This document shows, piece by piece, positions 53,160 through 62,982 of a stretch of DNA of 64,000 nt; positions within the stretch are counted from its first letter, which is position 1; each line of letters opens with the position of its first letter. The position numbers were made by a program, and so were the translations under genes. The notes below the pieces were generated by a model, which saw nothing but the letters and a program-made list of their open reading frames with translations, did no database searches and was not told the origin of the DNA. The DNA lies in contig NZ_LT906446.1 in the NCBI RefSeq assembly GCF_900187035.1, forward strand, positions 1,736,001-1,800,000, in the 5' to 3' direction. Origin of the DNA: Megamonas hypermegale. GTDB lineage: Bacteria > Bacillota > Negativicutes > Selenomonadales > Selenomonadaceae.

Positions 53160-54383
53160 ATGGTTAACGCTGTAAATAATTCAGCAAAATCCGATAATGA
53201 AAACGTTTTTTTAATCACTCTATTAGCTTTAATCTGTTCATTAGGACCACTGGCAACAGATATGTATCTGCCAGCATTTCCTGAAATAACTCAATATTTC
53301 TCTACAACACCATCTATGGTTCAATTGACCATCACAACTTGGCTCATTGGCCTTGCTATTGGTCAAATTTTAGCAGGCCCTTTAAGTGATATTTACGGCA
53401 GACAAAAACCACTTATTTTAGGCTTAATCGTCTTCACGATTTCTGTCATCGCTTGTATTTTCTCTCCATCTGTAGAGTTATTTATCTTTGCCCGCCTAAT
53501 CGGTGGCTTTGCCGCTTCTTCTGCCCTTGTAATCAGCCGTGCTATTGCCAGTGATATTTACAGTGGCACTATGCTCACTAAATTTTTATCCACAGTAATG
53601 ATTATTCAAGGTATTGCACCAATCATCGCTCCTGTTGCTGGCGGACAATTACTCAGATTTTTCCCATGGACTAGTGTATTTATAATATTAATGCTCGCTG
53701 GCTTAATAATCATTGCTTTATCTATCTTTAAATATAAAGAAAGTTTACCTGTTGAAAAACGTATTCGTGGCAATCTCTCACAAGTTTTAAAAATATTTTT
53801 CAGTTTATGTGCTCGCCCTTATTTTGCTAGTTTATGTGCAATTCAATTCTTTATCTTTTGCTCCTTATTTGCATATATTTCTGGTATGCCATTTATCTTA
53901 CAGGGAATTTATGGATTTAGTCCACAGGAATTCTCCTTCGTATTCGCTTTTGTAGGTATTGGTATGATGTTTTTTGGTAAATTAACCAATATTTTAACTG
54001 GCCGCATTCCAGATAGTAAATTGTTATTTTTTGGATTGTGTCAAGGTTCATTTTTTGGTATCTTATTTTTAATCGGTGTTTTACTCGATTTCAATATTTA
54101 TATTTTAATAGCTTTATTATTATTATCTGAAACATCTCTTGCAATTACAGCTTCTACTAGTTTTTCACTCGCTATGCAATCACAAAAGAAAGTTGCTGGC
54201 AGTGCATCAGCTTTATTAGGATTTTTCTCTAATATCTCTGGTAGCTTAATCGCACCAATCGTAGGTATCGGTGGTGGTACTACTGCTGTACCAACTGCAC
54301 TAGTAATAGCTTTAGCAGAATTAATTGCACTTGGTATTTTTCTTTTTGTAACTAAAAAGCATATAAAATTAACTCAAAAATAA
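53160..54383 (+). CDS. MFS exporter, Bcr/CflA type
   Basis: This 407-residue twelve-helix exporter of the drug:H+ antiporter-1 family matches Bcr/CflA: LGPLATDMYLPAFPEIT (TM1), GQILAGPLSDIYGRQKPLILG (motif A), LIGGFAASSALVISRAIASDI (TM5 motif region) and PIIAPVAGGQL. It likely exports drugs or metabolites. ATG 53160 follows GAAAGGA; the frame extends upstream to 53073 without signals. It leads an operon with a TetR and a Crp/Fnr regulator. Confidence 0.9.
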   Translation: MVNAVNNSAKSDNENVFLITLLALICSLGPLATDMYLPAFPEITQYFSTTPSMVQLTITTWLIGLAIGQILAGPLSDIYGRQKPLILGLIVFTISVIACIFSPSVELFIFARLIGGFAASSALVISRAIASDIYSGTMLTKFLSTVMIIQGIAPIIAPVAGGQLLRFFPWTSVFIILMLAGLIIIALSIFKYKESLPVEKRIRGNLSQVLKIFFSLCARPYFASLCAIQFFIFCSLFAYISGMPFILQGIYGFSPQEFSFVFAFVGIGMMFFGKLTNILTGRIPDSKLLFFGLCQGSFFGILFLIGVLLDFNIYILIALLLLSETSLAITASTSFSLAMQSQKKVAGSASALLGFFSNISGSLIAPIVGIGGGTTAVPTALVIALAELIALGIFLFVTKKHIKLTQK

Positions 54384-54398
54384 AGGCAGGCTATTTTC

Positions 54399-54992
54399 AT
54401 GAAAAACAACACCAAAGAAATGTTTCTTCACACCGCCTCAACATTATTTGCTATTAAAGGATATCATGCTACTGGTATCAACGAAATTCTAAAAAAAAGT
54501 CAAGCACCTAAAGGTTCATTATATTATTATTTTCCTCATGGCAAAGAACAATTAGCCATTGAATCTTTAGAATTAACCGCACAAAAAATATATGCAGAAA
54601 TAAAAAAAACTCTTGCAAAATACGATGACCCTATACAGGGTTTACAACAGCACTTGCAACAATTAGCACAGAAAATACAACAAGACATCGACAATCCACG
54701 CGAAGATAAAGATAATATATCCATTAGTTTAATTGCTTTAGAAACTTTTTTCTCTAATGACCCCATTCGCAACCGCTGCAAAGAAATATTTTCTCAAATG
54801 CAATCAATTTACGCTAATAATTTTATCAAATATGGTTATGATGCTGAAACTGCTAATATTTTAGCTATGAATGCTGTTATAATGACTGAAGGTGCCATTA
54901 TTTTATCTGTAACACAAAAAAACACTTTACCATTACGCCAATTAGCTGATAATTTACCTTTATTATTTAATCTCGACGTGAAATCTAGGTGA
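54399..54992 (+). CDS. TetR/AcrR-family regulator
   Basis: This 197-residue repressor-type protein has the HTH LFAIKGYHATGINEILKKSQAPKGSLYYYFPHGKEQLA (about 14-50), in the LmrA/YxaF-like group, and a helical ligand domain. It is 15 bp downstream of the MFS gene and therefore likely regulates it. AAAGGCAGG precedes ATG 54399. The ligand is unknown. Confidence 0.92.
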   Translation: MKNNTKEMFLHTASTLFAIKGYHATGINEILKKSQAPKGSLYYYFPHGKEQLAIESLELTAQKIYAEIKKTLAKYDDPIQGLQQHLQQLAQKIQQDIDNPREDKDNISISLIALETFFSNDPIRNRCKEIFSQMQSIYANNFIKYGYDAETANILAMNAVIMTEGAIILSVTQKNTLPLRQLADNLPLLFNLDVKSR

Positions 54993-54996
54993 ATAT

Positions 54997-55668
54997 ATGC
55001 TAAATAAAAATTACTATGAACTTTTAAGTACACATTTTCCAGCTTGGACTAAACTGACTAAAACACAACAACAAATAATCATCGACAATGCTACATTAAT
55101 TTCTATTGACAAAAATGCTTTAATTCAAAATACACAAGCTGGCTGTTCTGGTGTTTTAATAATCAAAGAAGGCACCCTGCGCGTTTATACCTTATCTGAA
55201 CAAGGTAAAGAAATAACACTTTATCGTTTAAATGCAGGTGATATCTGTATTTTATCTGCCTCTTGCGTGATTAAAGACATCACTTTCGATATTTACATCG
55301 ATACTTTAACTAAATGTGAACTAATTCAGATTTTGCCTTGTGCTTTTTCACGCGTCATGCAAGAAAATATTTACTTAGAAGCTTTAACTTATAAATTAGC
55401 AACACAACGTCTTTGTACAGTTACTTGGGCTATGCAACAAATGATTTTCACTAGTTTCGATAGAAGACTCGCTGAATTCTTGCTCAATGAAAGCCATACT
55501 ATTAATTCAGATACAATTAATATGACACATGAACAGATTGCAAAACTCATGGGCACTGCGCGCGAAGTCGTGACACGTATGTTAAAATACTTTTCTACAG
55601 AAGGCTACGTTGAACTCATGCGCGGAAAAGTAAAAATCCTTAATAAAAAGGCATTAGAAAAATTATGA
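54997..55668 (+). CDS. Crp/Fnr-family regulator
   Basis: This 223-residue protein has an N-terminal cyclic-nucleotide-like beta barrel (KEGTLRVYTLSEQGKEITLYRLNAGDICILSASC) and a C-terminal HTH_Crp domain (MTHEQIAKLMGTAREVVTRMLKYFSTEGYVEL, about 180-211). It has several cysteines (GCSG, DICILSASC, TKCELIQILPC), which could be redox sensors, but no FNR-type N-terminal cluster. AGGTGA precedes ATG 54997. It is 4 bp from the TetR gene. Confidence 0.92.
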   Translation: MLNKNYYELLSTHFPAWTKLTKTQQQIIIDNATLISIDKNALIQNTQAGCSGVLIIKEGTLRVYTLSEQGKEITLYRLNAGDICILSASCVIKDITFDIYIDTLTKCELIQILPCAFSRVMQENIYLEALTYKLATQRLCTVTWAMQQMIFTSFDRRLAEFLLNESHTINSDTINMTHEQIAKLMGTAREVVTRMLKYFSTEGYVELMRGKVKILNKKALEKL

Positions 55669-55771
55669 TTAAACATCTACTATATATTATGATAAAATAA
55701 AAATGTACTATTATATGATGCTTTTCTTTTTATTGAAGAAAAGCATTAATTTTTGTTGGAGGTTTTTATTA

Positions 55772-56383
55772 ATGAAAATAATCGTAGGTCTTGGCAATCC
55801 TGGAAATGAATATGCCAAAACCCGCCATAATGTTGGTTTTATGCTCATAGATGCTCTGGCTGAACACTTAAATATTTCACTTTGGAAAGATAAATTCAAT
55901 GCTCAAATTGCTGAAGGTCGCATCGGCGCTGAAAAAGTTTTACTCGTTAAACCGCAGACTTATATGAATAACAGTGGTGAAGCCGTTGGCCCATTAATGC
56001 GTTGGTATAAAGTAAATCCTGAAGATATCATCGTAGCGCATGATGATATGGACATTCCTGCCGGTACTATTCGCATTCGCAAAAAAGGCAGTTCTGGCGG
56101 TCACAATGGTATAAAATCATTGATAAGCCATGTTGGCAGTGAAAATTTTGCTCGCGTACGCCTCGGTATCGGTCGACCACTTCCAGGCTGGAGCGTAGTA
56201 AATCACGTTCTCGCTCCATTTCCTCAAGAAGACAAAACTGCTGTTGATGAAGCGATTAAATATCTTATCCCTGCCATAGAATGTATCATAACAGATGGCA
56301 TTGATATCGCTATGAACAAATACAATCCTAAAAAACAAAAGAAACATAAAGCAAAGAAAGAAGAAGGTGAATTAAATGGCTGA
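55772..56383 (+). CDS. pth: Peptidyl-tRNA hydrolase
   Basis: Pth cleaves peptidyl-tRNA released prematurely from ribosomes. The 203-residue protein has GLGNPGNEYAKTRHNVGF with catalytic His20 and Asn10, the FNAQIAEGRI segment, LVKPQTYMNNSGE, VAHDDMDIPAGTIRIRKKGSSGGHNG (Asp94 region) and FARVRLGIGRP. A lysine-rich tail follows. ATG 55772 follows TTGGAGG. It overlaps the radical SAM gene by 8 bases. Confidence 0.96.
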   Translation: MKIIVGLGNPGNEYAKTRHNVGFMLIDALAEHLNISLWKDKFNAQIAEGRIGAEKVLLVKPQTYMNNSGEAVGPLMRWYKVNPEDIIVAHDDMDIPAGTIRIRKKGSSGGHNGIKSLISHVGSENFARVRLGIGRPLPGWSVVNHVLAPFPQEDKTAVDEAIKYLIPAIECIITDGIDIAMNKYNPKKQKKHKAKKEEGELNG

Positions 56384-57614
56384 AATACGCGCTCTTTATG
56401 CTGATGAAAACGGTAATATCTTAGATGCTCCAAAAGGTTTTACAGCACTTGCTAGAACAGGTACAGAAATTGTAGAACTTTCACCTGATGATTTAATTCC
56501 ATTACCTGAATCAGCTGATTTAATGTTTTTACCGGACAGAATGCCTTTAGCTAAATATGAAGATGAAATTTTGCCAATCATGGGCAACGCTGTAGCTGCT
56601 ATTTTGCCTGCTGGCTACACACGACTTTATATGCCAGCATTCAAAAAAGAAGATGATGCTGTACTTTTACCACTATACGGTTATACAGCAGTTGTCATCT
56701 ACAAAGATGAATTATACGTAGCTGCTATGTACACTGATGAAAACGATAAATGGGACCCGGCTCACTACAACACTCGCAATTTACATAAATTAGTAAAACG
56801 AGTTCAAAAGGATTTACCTGATAATCGCTTAGTTGAACATCTCGGTAATTGCTCTTTAACTTGGCATTGTTGCACAGCCCAAAATTTATTTTATCGTCGC
56901 TGGGAAGCTGGTATCCCAACGTCACCAGTATGTAATGCTAATTGCTTTGGCTGTATATCTCTGCAACCTGCCGAATGTTGCCCTTCTCCTCAAAGCCGTA
57001 TAAAATTCCGTCCAACGCCGAAAGAAATCGCTCAAATTGGTCTTTATCATTTAGAAACAGCACCGGATGCCATCATCAGCTTTGGTCAAGGCTGTGAAGG
57101 TGAACCATCACTTGCTGCAGATAATATCGTGCCTGCTATTGAAAAAATCCGTAAAAAAACAGACAAAGGTCAAATCAATATCAATACAAATGCAGGTTAC
57201 ACTGATGGAATTAAGCGCATAGTCGATGCTGGACTTGATAGCATGCGTGTCAGCATTATAAGTGCTAACCCAGAAAATTATCAAGCATATTACCGCTGTA
57301 GTTATTCTCTTGATGATGTAAAAAATTCAATAGCCTATGCTCATGAACACGGAGTGCATATATCATTGAACATGCTGTATTTTCCTGGCTTTAATGATAG
57401 CGAAAGCGAAGCCAAGGAATGGGAAAGCTTTTTACAAGAAAATCATGTCGATATGATTCAAATTCGCAATCTCAATGTTGACCCAGATGCATTTGCCGAA
57501 ATCATGCCACCATTTACTAAAGCAATCGGCACTAAAGAATTTTTCCATAGACTTCATGAAAAATTCCCTAATATAACAATTGGTAGCTTCAGTCATTATC
57601 AAAAAGGAGAATAA
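56376..57614 (+). CDS. Radical SAM protein of unknown function
   Basis: This 412-residue radical SAM protein binds the 4Fe-4S cluster by Cys186, Cys190 and Cys193 (CNANCFGC), followed by a stretch CISLQPAECCPSP and the SAM-binding QININTNAGYTD and MRVSIIS segments. The first 160 residues are an extra domain (ENGNILDAPKGFTALARTG) typical of one uncharacterised family. It could process a peptide or nucleic acid; the role is unknown. ATG 56376 overlaps pth; the next gene starts 3 bp later. Confidence 0.9.
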   Translation: MAEIRALYADENGNILDAPKGFTALARTGTEIVELSPDDLIPLPESADLMFLPDRMPLAKYEDEILPIMGNAVAAILPAGYTRLYMPAFKKEDDAVLLPLYGYTAVVIYKDELYVAAMYTDENDKWDPAHYNTRNLHKLVKRVQKDLPDNRLVEHLGNCSLTWHCCTAQNLFYRRWEAGIPTSPVCNANCFGCISLQPAECCPSPQSRIKFRPTPKEIAQIGLYHLETAPDAIISFGQGCEGEPSLAADNIVPAIEKIRKKTDKGQININTNAGYTDGIKRIVDAGLDSMRVSIISANPENYQAYYRCSYSLDDVKNSIAYAHEHGVHISLNMLYFPGFNDSESEAKEWESFLQENHVDMIQIRNLNVDPDAFAEIMPPFTKAIGTKEFFHRLHEKFPNITIGSFSHYQKGE

Positions 57615-57616
57615 CC

Positions 57617-58510
57617 ATGATTTCCAATCCTAAAATTGAAATGATGCCACTTGAAATGAAAAAAGATATCATTAGTCAACGATTTTTAAAGACCTTTTGT
57701 TGGGCATATGAGAAATCCTCTTTTTACCGTGAAAAATACACAAAAGCTCATATAAATCCCAACAAAATAAAAGAACTTGATGATATAAAAAAATTGCCAT
57801 TAACGACAATTGATGAATTAAAACAAATTGACCCATTAGAACTTTTAACTGTACCAGTCAGCGTTACACTTCGTTTAAATAAAACTATCAGTGGTCTTTA
57901 TCGTGGCTTTACCTCAAATGATATTGCACGCAATCTTGATATTACAGTTCGTTCGCTCGCTAGTAATGAAATTAACAAGGCTTCTACTGTAATTATTTGT
58001 GGCAAATACAGTTCACAATACTTATTGGATTTACATTATGCTGCTGAAGCTTTAGGTGCAACTGTCATTCCTTGTAATGATGTGCAATCTGCTATCGATA
58101 TTTCTAATATTTTCAATGCTAACACACTTATAACAACTAGCAAAAATTTACAAGAAATATTAAATAAGGCACCTGACACACTTCCGCCAAAAGTGATTGC
58201 ACTCGTCAATACTTTTGAAAAAGATATATTATTAAAAGAAATCGAAACAAAAATGAATTGTACATTCTCCAAAATTTACATGTCTAGATATTTTGGACTA
58301 GCTGGTATTTTTTTCACTTGTGAAGAAAATAAACTTCATATTCAAGACGATTACCTTTATCCAGAAATCGTTGATGACAATTTGGTCATAACACCTTTAT
58401 CGTTTGAAGCTATGCCAATCATTCGCCTTCAAACGAATATCCCAGCAAAATTAAATAAAGACACATGTAAATGTGGTCGTTCACTTGCTACTATTGAATT
58501 AGAATTATAA
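57617..58510 (+). CDS. PaaK/AMP-ligase-like protein, short form
   Basis: This 297-residue protein resembles the N- and C-terminal parts of phenylacetate-CoA ligase type proteins (FLKTFCWAYEKSSFYREKYTKA, ELDDIKKLPLTTIDELKQI, and a C-terminal CxCGR segment CKCGRSLATIEL). It lacks an obvious complete AMP-binding YTSGTTG loop and is much shorter than PaaK, so it may have lost catalysis or act with a partner. AAAGGAG precedes ATG 57617. It sits between the radical SAM gene and sbcD, so they are probably one transcript. Confidence 0.65.
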   Translation: MISNPKIEMMPLEMKKDIISQRFLKTFCWAYEKSSFYREKYTKAHINPNKIKELDDIKKLPLTTIDELKQIDPLELLTVPVSVTLRLNKTISGLYRGFTSNDIARNLDITVRSLASNEINKASTVIICGKYSSQYLLDLHYAAEALGATVIPCNDVQSAIDISNIFNANTLITTSKNLQEILNKAPDTLPPKVIALVNTFEKDILLKEIETKMNCTFSKIYMSRYFGLAGIFFTCEENKLHIQDDYLYPEIVDDNLVITPLSFEAMPIIRLQTNIPAKLNKDTCKCGRSLATIELEL

Positions 58511-58522
58511 GAAGGTTTTTTT

Positions 58523-59659
58523 ATGAAAATACTCCATTTGTCCGACCTTCATTTCGGCAAACGATTAAATAATTTTTCATTATTAGAAGACCAAATATAT
58601 GTAAATCAACAGATATTCCAATTGGCAAAAAATCAAAAAATAGACGCCGTCATCATCGCTGGCGATATTTTTGATAAGTCAATTCCATCTGCTGATGCCG
58701 TTCAATTATTCGATGAATTTCTCAACTTTTGGGCAGAACTTAATCTGCCCATTTTTATTATCAATGGAAATCATGATAGTGCTGAACGATTATCTTTTGG
58801 TTTAAATATTTTTAGTCATAATAATATTTATATCTCACCTGTATATAATGGTGAAATAAAATCCATTACTTTAAAAGACAACTATGGAAATATAAATTTT
58901 TACTTACTGCCCTTTTTAAAGCCTTCCATGGTGCGACCTTTTTTCTCTGATGAAGAGATTAAATCACATACTCAAGCTTTAAAAATCGCTTTGAAAAATC
59001 TACCGTTAAATAAAGATGAACGCAATATATTAATCGCTCATCAATTTGTAACGGGTGCAGTCGTGTCAGACTCTGAGGAAATAAATGTCGGTGGTCTTGA
59101 TAATATCGATGCTCATATATTTGACGATTTCGATTATGTAGCACTCGGTCATATTCATACACCTCAAACTATTTTACGTGATACCATTCGCTACTGTGGC
59201 AGTTTACTAAAATACTCTTTTTCTGAAGCCAATCAGCAAAAATCAGCTACCATTATAGATATCACTACAAAAGAGCAAATAAATATAACTACATTTCCGA
59301 TAAAACCACTCCACGATATGCGCAAAATAAAAGGCAGTTATGCAGAACTTACAAACCGCCAAAATTACATCAACACAAACACTGATGATTATATATTCGC
59401 CACTTTAACTGATGAAGAAGACATTCCCGATGCCATAAATCGTCTGCGTTCCATCTATCCCAATATAATGCAACTTGAATACGATAATAAACGCACTCGC
59501 ACTAATCAAATAATCGATACTAGCGATATAAATTCACTAAAAACACCAATTGAATTTTTCAATGAATTTTATCAACTGCAAAACAATCAAGGTTTAAACG
59601 ATGCGCAAATGCAAATAATGCAAGACCTTATTGACTCTATTTGGGAGGAACAACCATGA
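58523..59659 (+). CDS. sbcD: Exonuclease SbcCD subunit D
   Basis: SbcD is the Mre11-type nuclease that cleaves DNA hairpins and trims ends with SbcC. The 378-residue protein has the metallophosphatase motifs HLSDLHFGK (5-13), IAGDIFDK, INGNHDSAERL, IAHQFV and ALGHIHTPQ. The C-terminal capping segment is typical. GAAGG precedes ATG 58523. Its stop overlaps the sbcC ATG (ATGA). Confidence 0.95.
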   Translation: MKILHLSDLHFGKRLNNFSLLEDQIYVNQQIFQLAKNQKIDAVIIAGDIFDKSIPSADAVQLFDEFLNFWAELNLPIFIINGNHDSAERLSFGLNIFSHNNIYISPVYNGEIKSITLKDNYGNINFYLLPFLKPSMVRPFFSDEEIKSHTQALKIALKNLPLNKDERNILIAHQFVTGAVVSDSEEINVGGLDNIDAHIFDDFDYVALGHIHTPQTILRDTIRYCGSLLKYSFSEANQQKSATIIDITTKEQINITTFPIKPLHDMRKIKGSYAELTNRQNYINTNTDDYIFATLTDEEDIPDAINRLRSIYPNIMQLEYDNKRTRTNQIIDTSDINSLKTPIEFFNEFYQLQNNQGLNDAQMQIMQDLIDSIWEEQP

Positions 59660-62397
59660 GACCATTAAAATTAACGATTTCCGCCTTTGGTCCATATGCC
59701 GATGTATGCACATTAGATTTAGACAAGCTCGGAGAAAAAGGTTTATATCTAATCACCGGCGATACTGGTGCTGGCAAGACAACTATTTTTGACGCCATAA
59801 CCTTTGCTCTATACGGACAAGCCAGCGGTAATTTTCGCTCAGTTGATATGCTTCGCAGTAAATATGCCAACGCTTCTACACCGACTTATGTAGAAATGGA
59901 TTTTTCTTATAATCAAAAAAAATACACCATAAAGCGCAACCCCGAATACTTGCGCCCAGCAAAAAAAGGCGATGGTTTTGTCAAAGAAAAGGCCTCAGCC
60001 ATATTCATTTCACCCGATAAAAAACAGCCAATCATCGGAAGTAAAAATGTAAATAATGCCATAATTGAACTAATTGGACTCGATGCTAACCAATTTACAC
60101 AAATAGCCATGATTGCTCAAGGTGAATTTTTAAAACTAATCTACGCTACTACGAAAGAACGCAGTGAAATCTTTCGCCGTATCTTCAATACTAAACCCTA
60201 CCAGATACTACAAGATAAAATCAAAGAACGATTTAACTTATTAAGAAATGATTTTTCATCAATAGATACCAGCATCAAGCAACATATAGAAAACATAATT
60301 TTCCCTGAAGATAATTTGCCTCAAAATCTCTTACAAAGCGAATATCCTTCATATCTTGAACAAATAATATCAAATGACAGCAAGACTTTTGCCGAAATGA
60401 ATAATTCACTGCAAAAATGTGAAACAGAACTTTTTAATATAAGTCAAGCGATTGAAGAAAATAATAACCAAAAAAAATTATTACAAAAACAGCAGGTAAT
60501 TCAGCAATTTTTAGAGGATAATAAAAATAATTTATCTCTCTTAGAAAAAGATTATCTTCAGCAAAAAAATATTTATGAAGAAAAATCTCCATCTTTAACC
60601 ATAAAAATAGCCAAGCTTACTGAAGAATTACCAAAATACGCTCAAATAACTAAAAAACAACTATCACTTGAACAACAACATAAAGACTTATCATTGAAAA
60701 AACAGCAATTAATCAATGCGCAAAAAGAACTTGCTGATTTAGAAGAACAAAGTTTAAAAAATTCAACTGAGTTAAACACTTTAAATGATATTTCAGCTCA
60801 AATTGAAAAGACAAAATCCGATTTAGAAAAATTAGAACAAATACAATCCGAATTGGATAAATTAAAAAATGATGTATATCTTTATCAGCAATACCGCCAA
60901 GAATATGCCACTCATTTAAGAGATTATAAAGCAATTCAGCAAGCTCACTTGCAATTAAAACAAGAACACACAGTGCAATATCATGCTTTTTTAGATGAAC
61001 AAGCTGGCATTCTTGCCGATAATTTAAAACCAGATGAACCTTGCCCTGTATGTGGTTCACTTCATCATCCAAAACCAGCGCAAAAATCGACTAAAGCACC
61101 AACACAAGCTCAATTAGAACAATTGCAAAAACAATGTGATGAGCTAGCCAAAAAATTAAATGATTTAAGCAGTAACTTAGGTAAAATCAAAGGTAAGGGG
61201 CAAAATATAAATGAAGAAATTCTTCGCCAAGCAAAACAATTATTTAATATTGATGATAAAACTTTATTAAATAGTGCCATAATCGAAAAAGAAAATTCAT
61301 TGCAGACAAAAAAAGCCAGTCTTATAAATTTAATGCAAAAGCAAAATAAACAATTGCGCCAAAAAGAAAAATTAACAAACCGCTTTGAGCAAATGGCTAT
61401 TAAAGAAAAAAAATTACAAAATGAGCAATTAAAACTCACACAATTCATCACTAAAACCAATGCCGATAAGGAACACATTCTTCAAGAGATACTAGAACTA
61501 AAACAAACATTATTATTTGATGATGAGCAGACAGCTCAAAAACAATTGCAAATTTATAAACATAAACAAAGTATTTTAAAAGAAAATATGCTAAAGGCTC
61601 AAAGCAAATGGGAAAATCTGCAAAAAAAAGTTGATGAATACACTACTTCATTAAAAATAATTCAGCAACAAATCATTCCGCAAAAGCAAAATACAGAAGA
61701 ATTACTATTGCAACAGGAAAAACTAAAACAAGAAAAAACATCATTAAATGAAAAGCTTCAAAACCTGCACACTCGTATCAGCACTAATAGCAAAACGAGG
61801 CAAAAGCTCTTAGAGCAATTAGAAAAATTATCCGATTGCGAAAAACTGTATACAAATATGAAAGCTCTTTACGACACAGCCACAGGTTCAATTTCTGGCA
61901 AAGAACGCATTTCTTTAGAAACGTACATTCAAATGATTTATTTCGATAGGATTATCATTCGAGCCAATACTCGCTTGATGATGATGAGCCAAGGACAATA
62001 CGAGTTAAAGCGTTCTCAAAACAGTGAACAACTGCGCTATCAAACGGGATTGGAACTAGATGTCATCGACCACTATAATGGCACGATACGCAGTGTAAAA
62101 ACGCTTTCTGGTGGTGAAGCTTTTAAAGCATCTTTATCCCTTGCGCTCGGTCTTGCCGATGAAATCCAATCTTCTGCCGGTGGCATTCATCTCGATACGA
62201 TGTTCATTGATGAAGGTTTCGGCTCACTTGATAGTGAATCATTATCTCAAGCAATTAAAGTTTTAAATCAATTAACGGAGCAAACAAAATTAATCGGTAT
62301 TATCTCTCATGTAAATGAATTGAAAGAAAAAATCGATAAACAGATACAGATAATGAAAAAAAATGAACGTGGCAGTACGGCAAAAATCCTTATTTAA
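59656..62397 (+). CDS. sbcC: Exonuclease SbcCD subunit C
   Basis: SbcC is the SMC-like ATPase that opens ends for SbcD. The 913-residue protein has Walker A GDTGAGKTT (about 35-43), long coiled coils with a zinc hook CPVCG (about residue 461), an ABC signature LSGGEAFKASLSLALGLAD (about 816) and Walker B HLDTMFIDEGFGSLD (about 848). ATG 59656 follows GGAGG. It ends before the tRNA promoter, with no clear terminator. Confidence 0.95.
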   Translation: MRPLKLTISAFGPYADVCTLDLDKLGEKGLYLITGDTGAGKTTIFDAITFALYGQASGNFRSVDMLRSKYANASTPTYVEMDFSYNQKKYTIKRNPEYLRPAKKGDGFVKEKASAIFISPDKKQPIIGSKNVNNAIIELIGLDANQFTQIAMIAQGEFLKLIYATTKERSEIFRRIFNTKPYQILQDKIKERFNLLRNDFSSIDTSIKQHIENIIFPEDNLPQNLLQSEYPSYLEQIISNDSKTFAEMNNSLQKCETELFNISQAIEENNNQKKLLQKQQVIQQFLEDNKNNLSLLEKDYLQQKNIYEEKSPSLTIKIAKLTEELPKYAQITKKQLSLEQQHKDLSLKKQQLINAQKELADLEEQSLKNSTELNTLNDISAQIEKTKSDLEKLEQIQSELDKLKNDVYLYQQYRQEYATHLRDYKAIQQAHLQLKQEHTVQYHAFLDEQAGILADNLKPDEPCPVCGSLHHPKPAQKSTKAPTQAQLEQLQKQCDELAKKLNDLSSNLGKIKGKGQNINEEILRQAKQLFNIDDKTLLNSAIIEKENSLQTKKASLINLMQKQNKQLRQKEKLTNRFEQMAIKEKKLQNEQLKLTQFITKTNADKEHILQEILELKQTLLFDDEQTAQKQLQIYKHKQSILKENMLKAQSKWENLQKKVDEYTTSLKIIQQQIIPQKQNTEELLLQQEKLKQEKTSLNEKLQNLHTRISTNSKTRQKLLEQLEKLSDCEKLYTNMKALYDTATGSISGKERISLETYIQMIYFDRIIIRANTRLMMMSQGQYELKRSQNSEQLRYQTGLELDVIDHYNGTIRSVKTLSGGEAFKASLSLALGLADEIQSSAGGIHLDTMFIDEGFGSLDSESLSQAIKVLNQLTEQTKLIGIISHVNELKEKIDKQIQIMKKNERGSTAKILI

Positions 62398-62458
62398 CGG
62401 CATTTTTTCAACTCATCAAAGATTTTTATAAAAAAAGCAAATTTTTTCAAAAAAAGTG

Positions 62459-62487
62459 TTGACATTTCCTCAAATGTTCTATATAAT
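62459..62487 (+). promoter_or_regulatory. Promoter of the tRNA operon
   Basis: Consensus TTGACA (62459-62464), a 17-base spacer and TATAAT (62482-62487), about 32 bp upstream of the first tRNA. This is the strongest promoter seen in the window. Confidence 0.85.
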
Positions 62488-62519
62488 AGTCTACGTTGTC
62501 AAGCGACAGCGTAGCAAGT

Positions 62520-62595
62520 GGTTCACTAGCTCAGTTGGCAGAGCACCTGACTTTTAATCAGGGTGTCCCGAGTTCGAATCTCGGGTGAGCCACCA
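62520..62595 (+). tRNA. tRNA-Lys (anticodon TTT)
   Basis: GGTTCAC/GTGAGCC acceptor stem, anticodon loop CTTTTAA, T loop TTCGAAT, encoded CCA. Confidence 0.97.
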
Positions 62596-62603
62596 TCTAA
62601 TAT

Positions 62604-62678
62604 GGCGCGTTGGTCAAGTGGTTAAGACACCGCCCTTTCACGGCGGCTTCATGGGTTCGAATCCCATACGCGTCACCA
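62604..62678 (+). tRNA. tRNA-Glu (anticodon TTC)
   Basis: GGCGCGT/ACGCGTC acceptor (one G-U pair), anticodon loop CTTTCAC, T loop TTCGAAT, encoded CCA. Confidence 0.97.
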
Positions 62679-62697
62679 TTTTATAAAATTATAAAAT

Positions 62698-62773
62698 GGG
62701 CGGTTAGCTCAGCTGGGAGAGCGCTTGCCTTACAAGCAAGATGTCAGCAGTTCGATCCTGTTACCGCCCACCA
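62698..62773 (+). tRNA. tRNA-Val (anticodon TAC), copy 1
   Basis: GGGCGGT/ACCGCCC acceptor, anticodon loop CTTACAA, encoded CCA. Confidence 0.97.
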
Positions 62774-62777
62774 CTAC

Positions 62778-62854
62778 GGCCCGGTAGTTTAGTTGGTTAG
62801 AATGCCGCCCTGTCACGGCGGAGGTCAGGGGTTCAAGTCCCCTTCGGGTCGCCA
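62778..62854 (+). tRNA. tRNA-Asp (anticodon GTC)
   Basis: GGCCCGG/TCGGGTC acceptor with two G-U pairs, anticodon loop CTGTCAC, discriminator G, encoded CCA. Confidence 0.97.
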
Positions 62855-62863
62855 TTTTTATTT

Positions 62864-62939
62864 GCCTCGGTAGCTCAGTCGGTAGAGCAGGGGACTGAAA
62901 ATCCCCGTGTCAGTGGTTCGATTCCGCTCTGAGGCACCA
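62864..62939 (+). tRNA. tRNA-Phe (anticodon GAA)
   Basis: GCCTCGG/CTGAGGC acceptor, anticodon loop CTGAAAA, encoded CCA. It is separated from the next tRNA by a hairpin (CTCCTTG/CAAGGAG). Confidence 0.97.
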
Positions 62940-62982
62940 CTCAGTTTGCCTCCTTGTAATTGTCAAGGAGTTATTATTATAT

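Noticed and set aside
62610-62792. Short ORF across the tRNA genes
   Set aside because: It is a chance frame through tRNA-Glu and tRNA-Val with no ribosome site.
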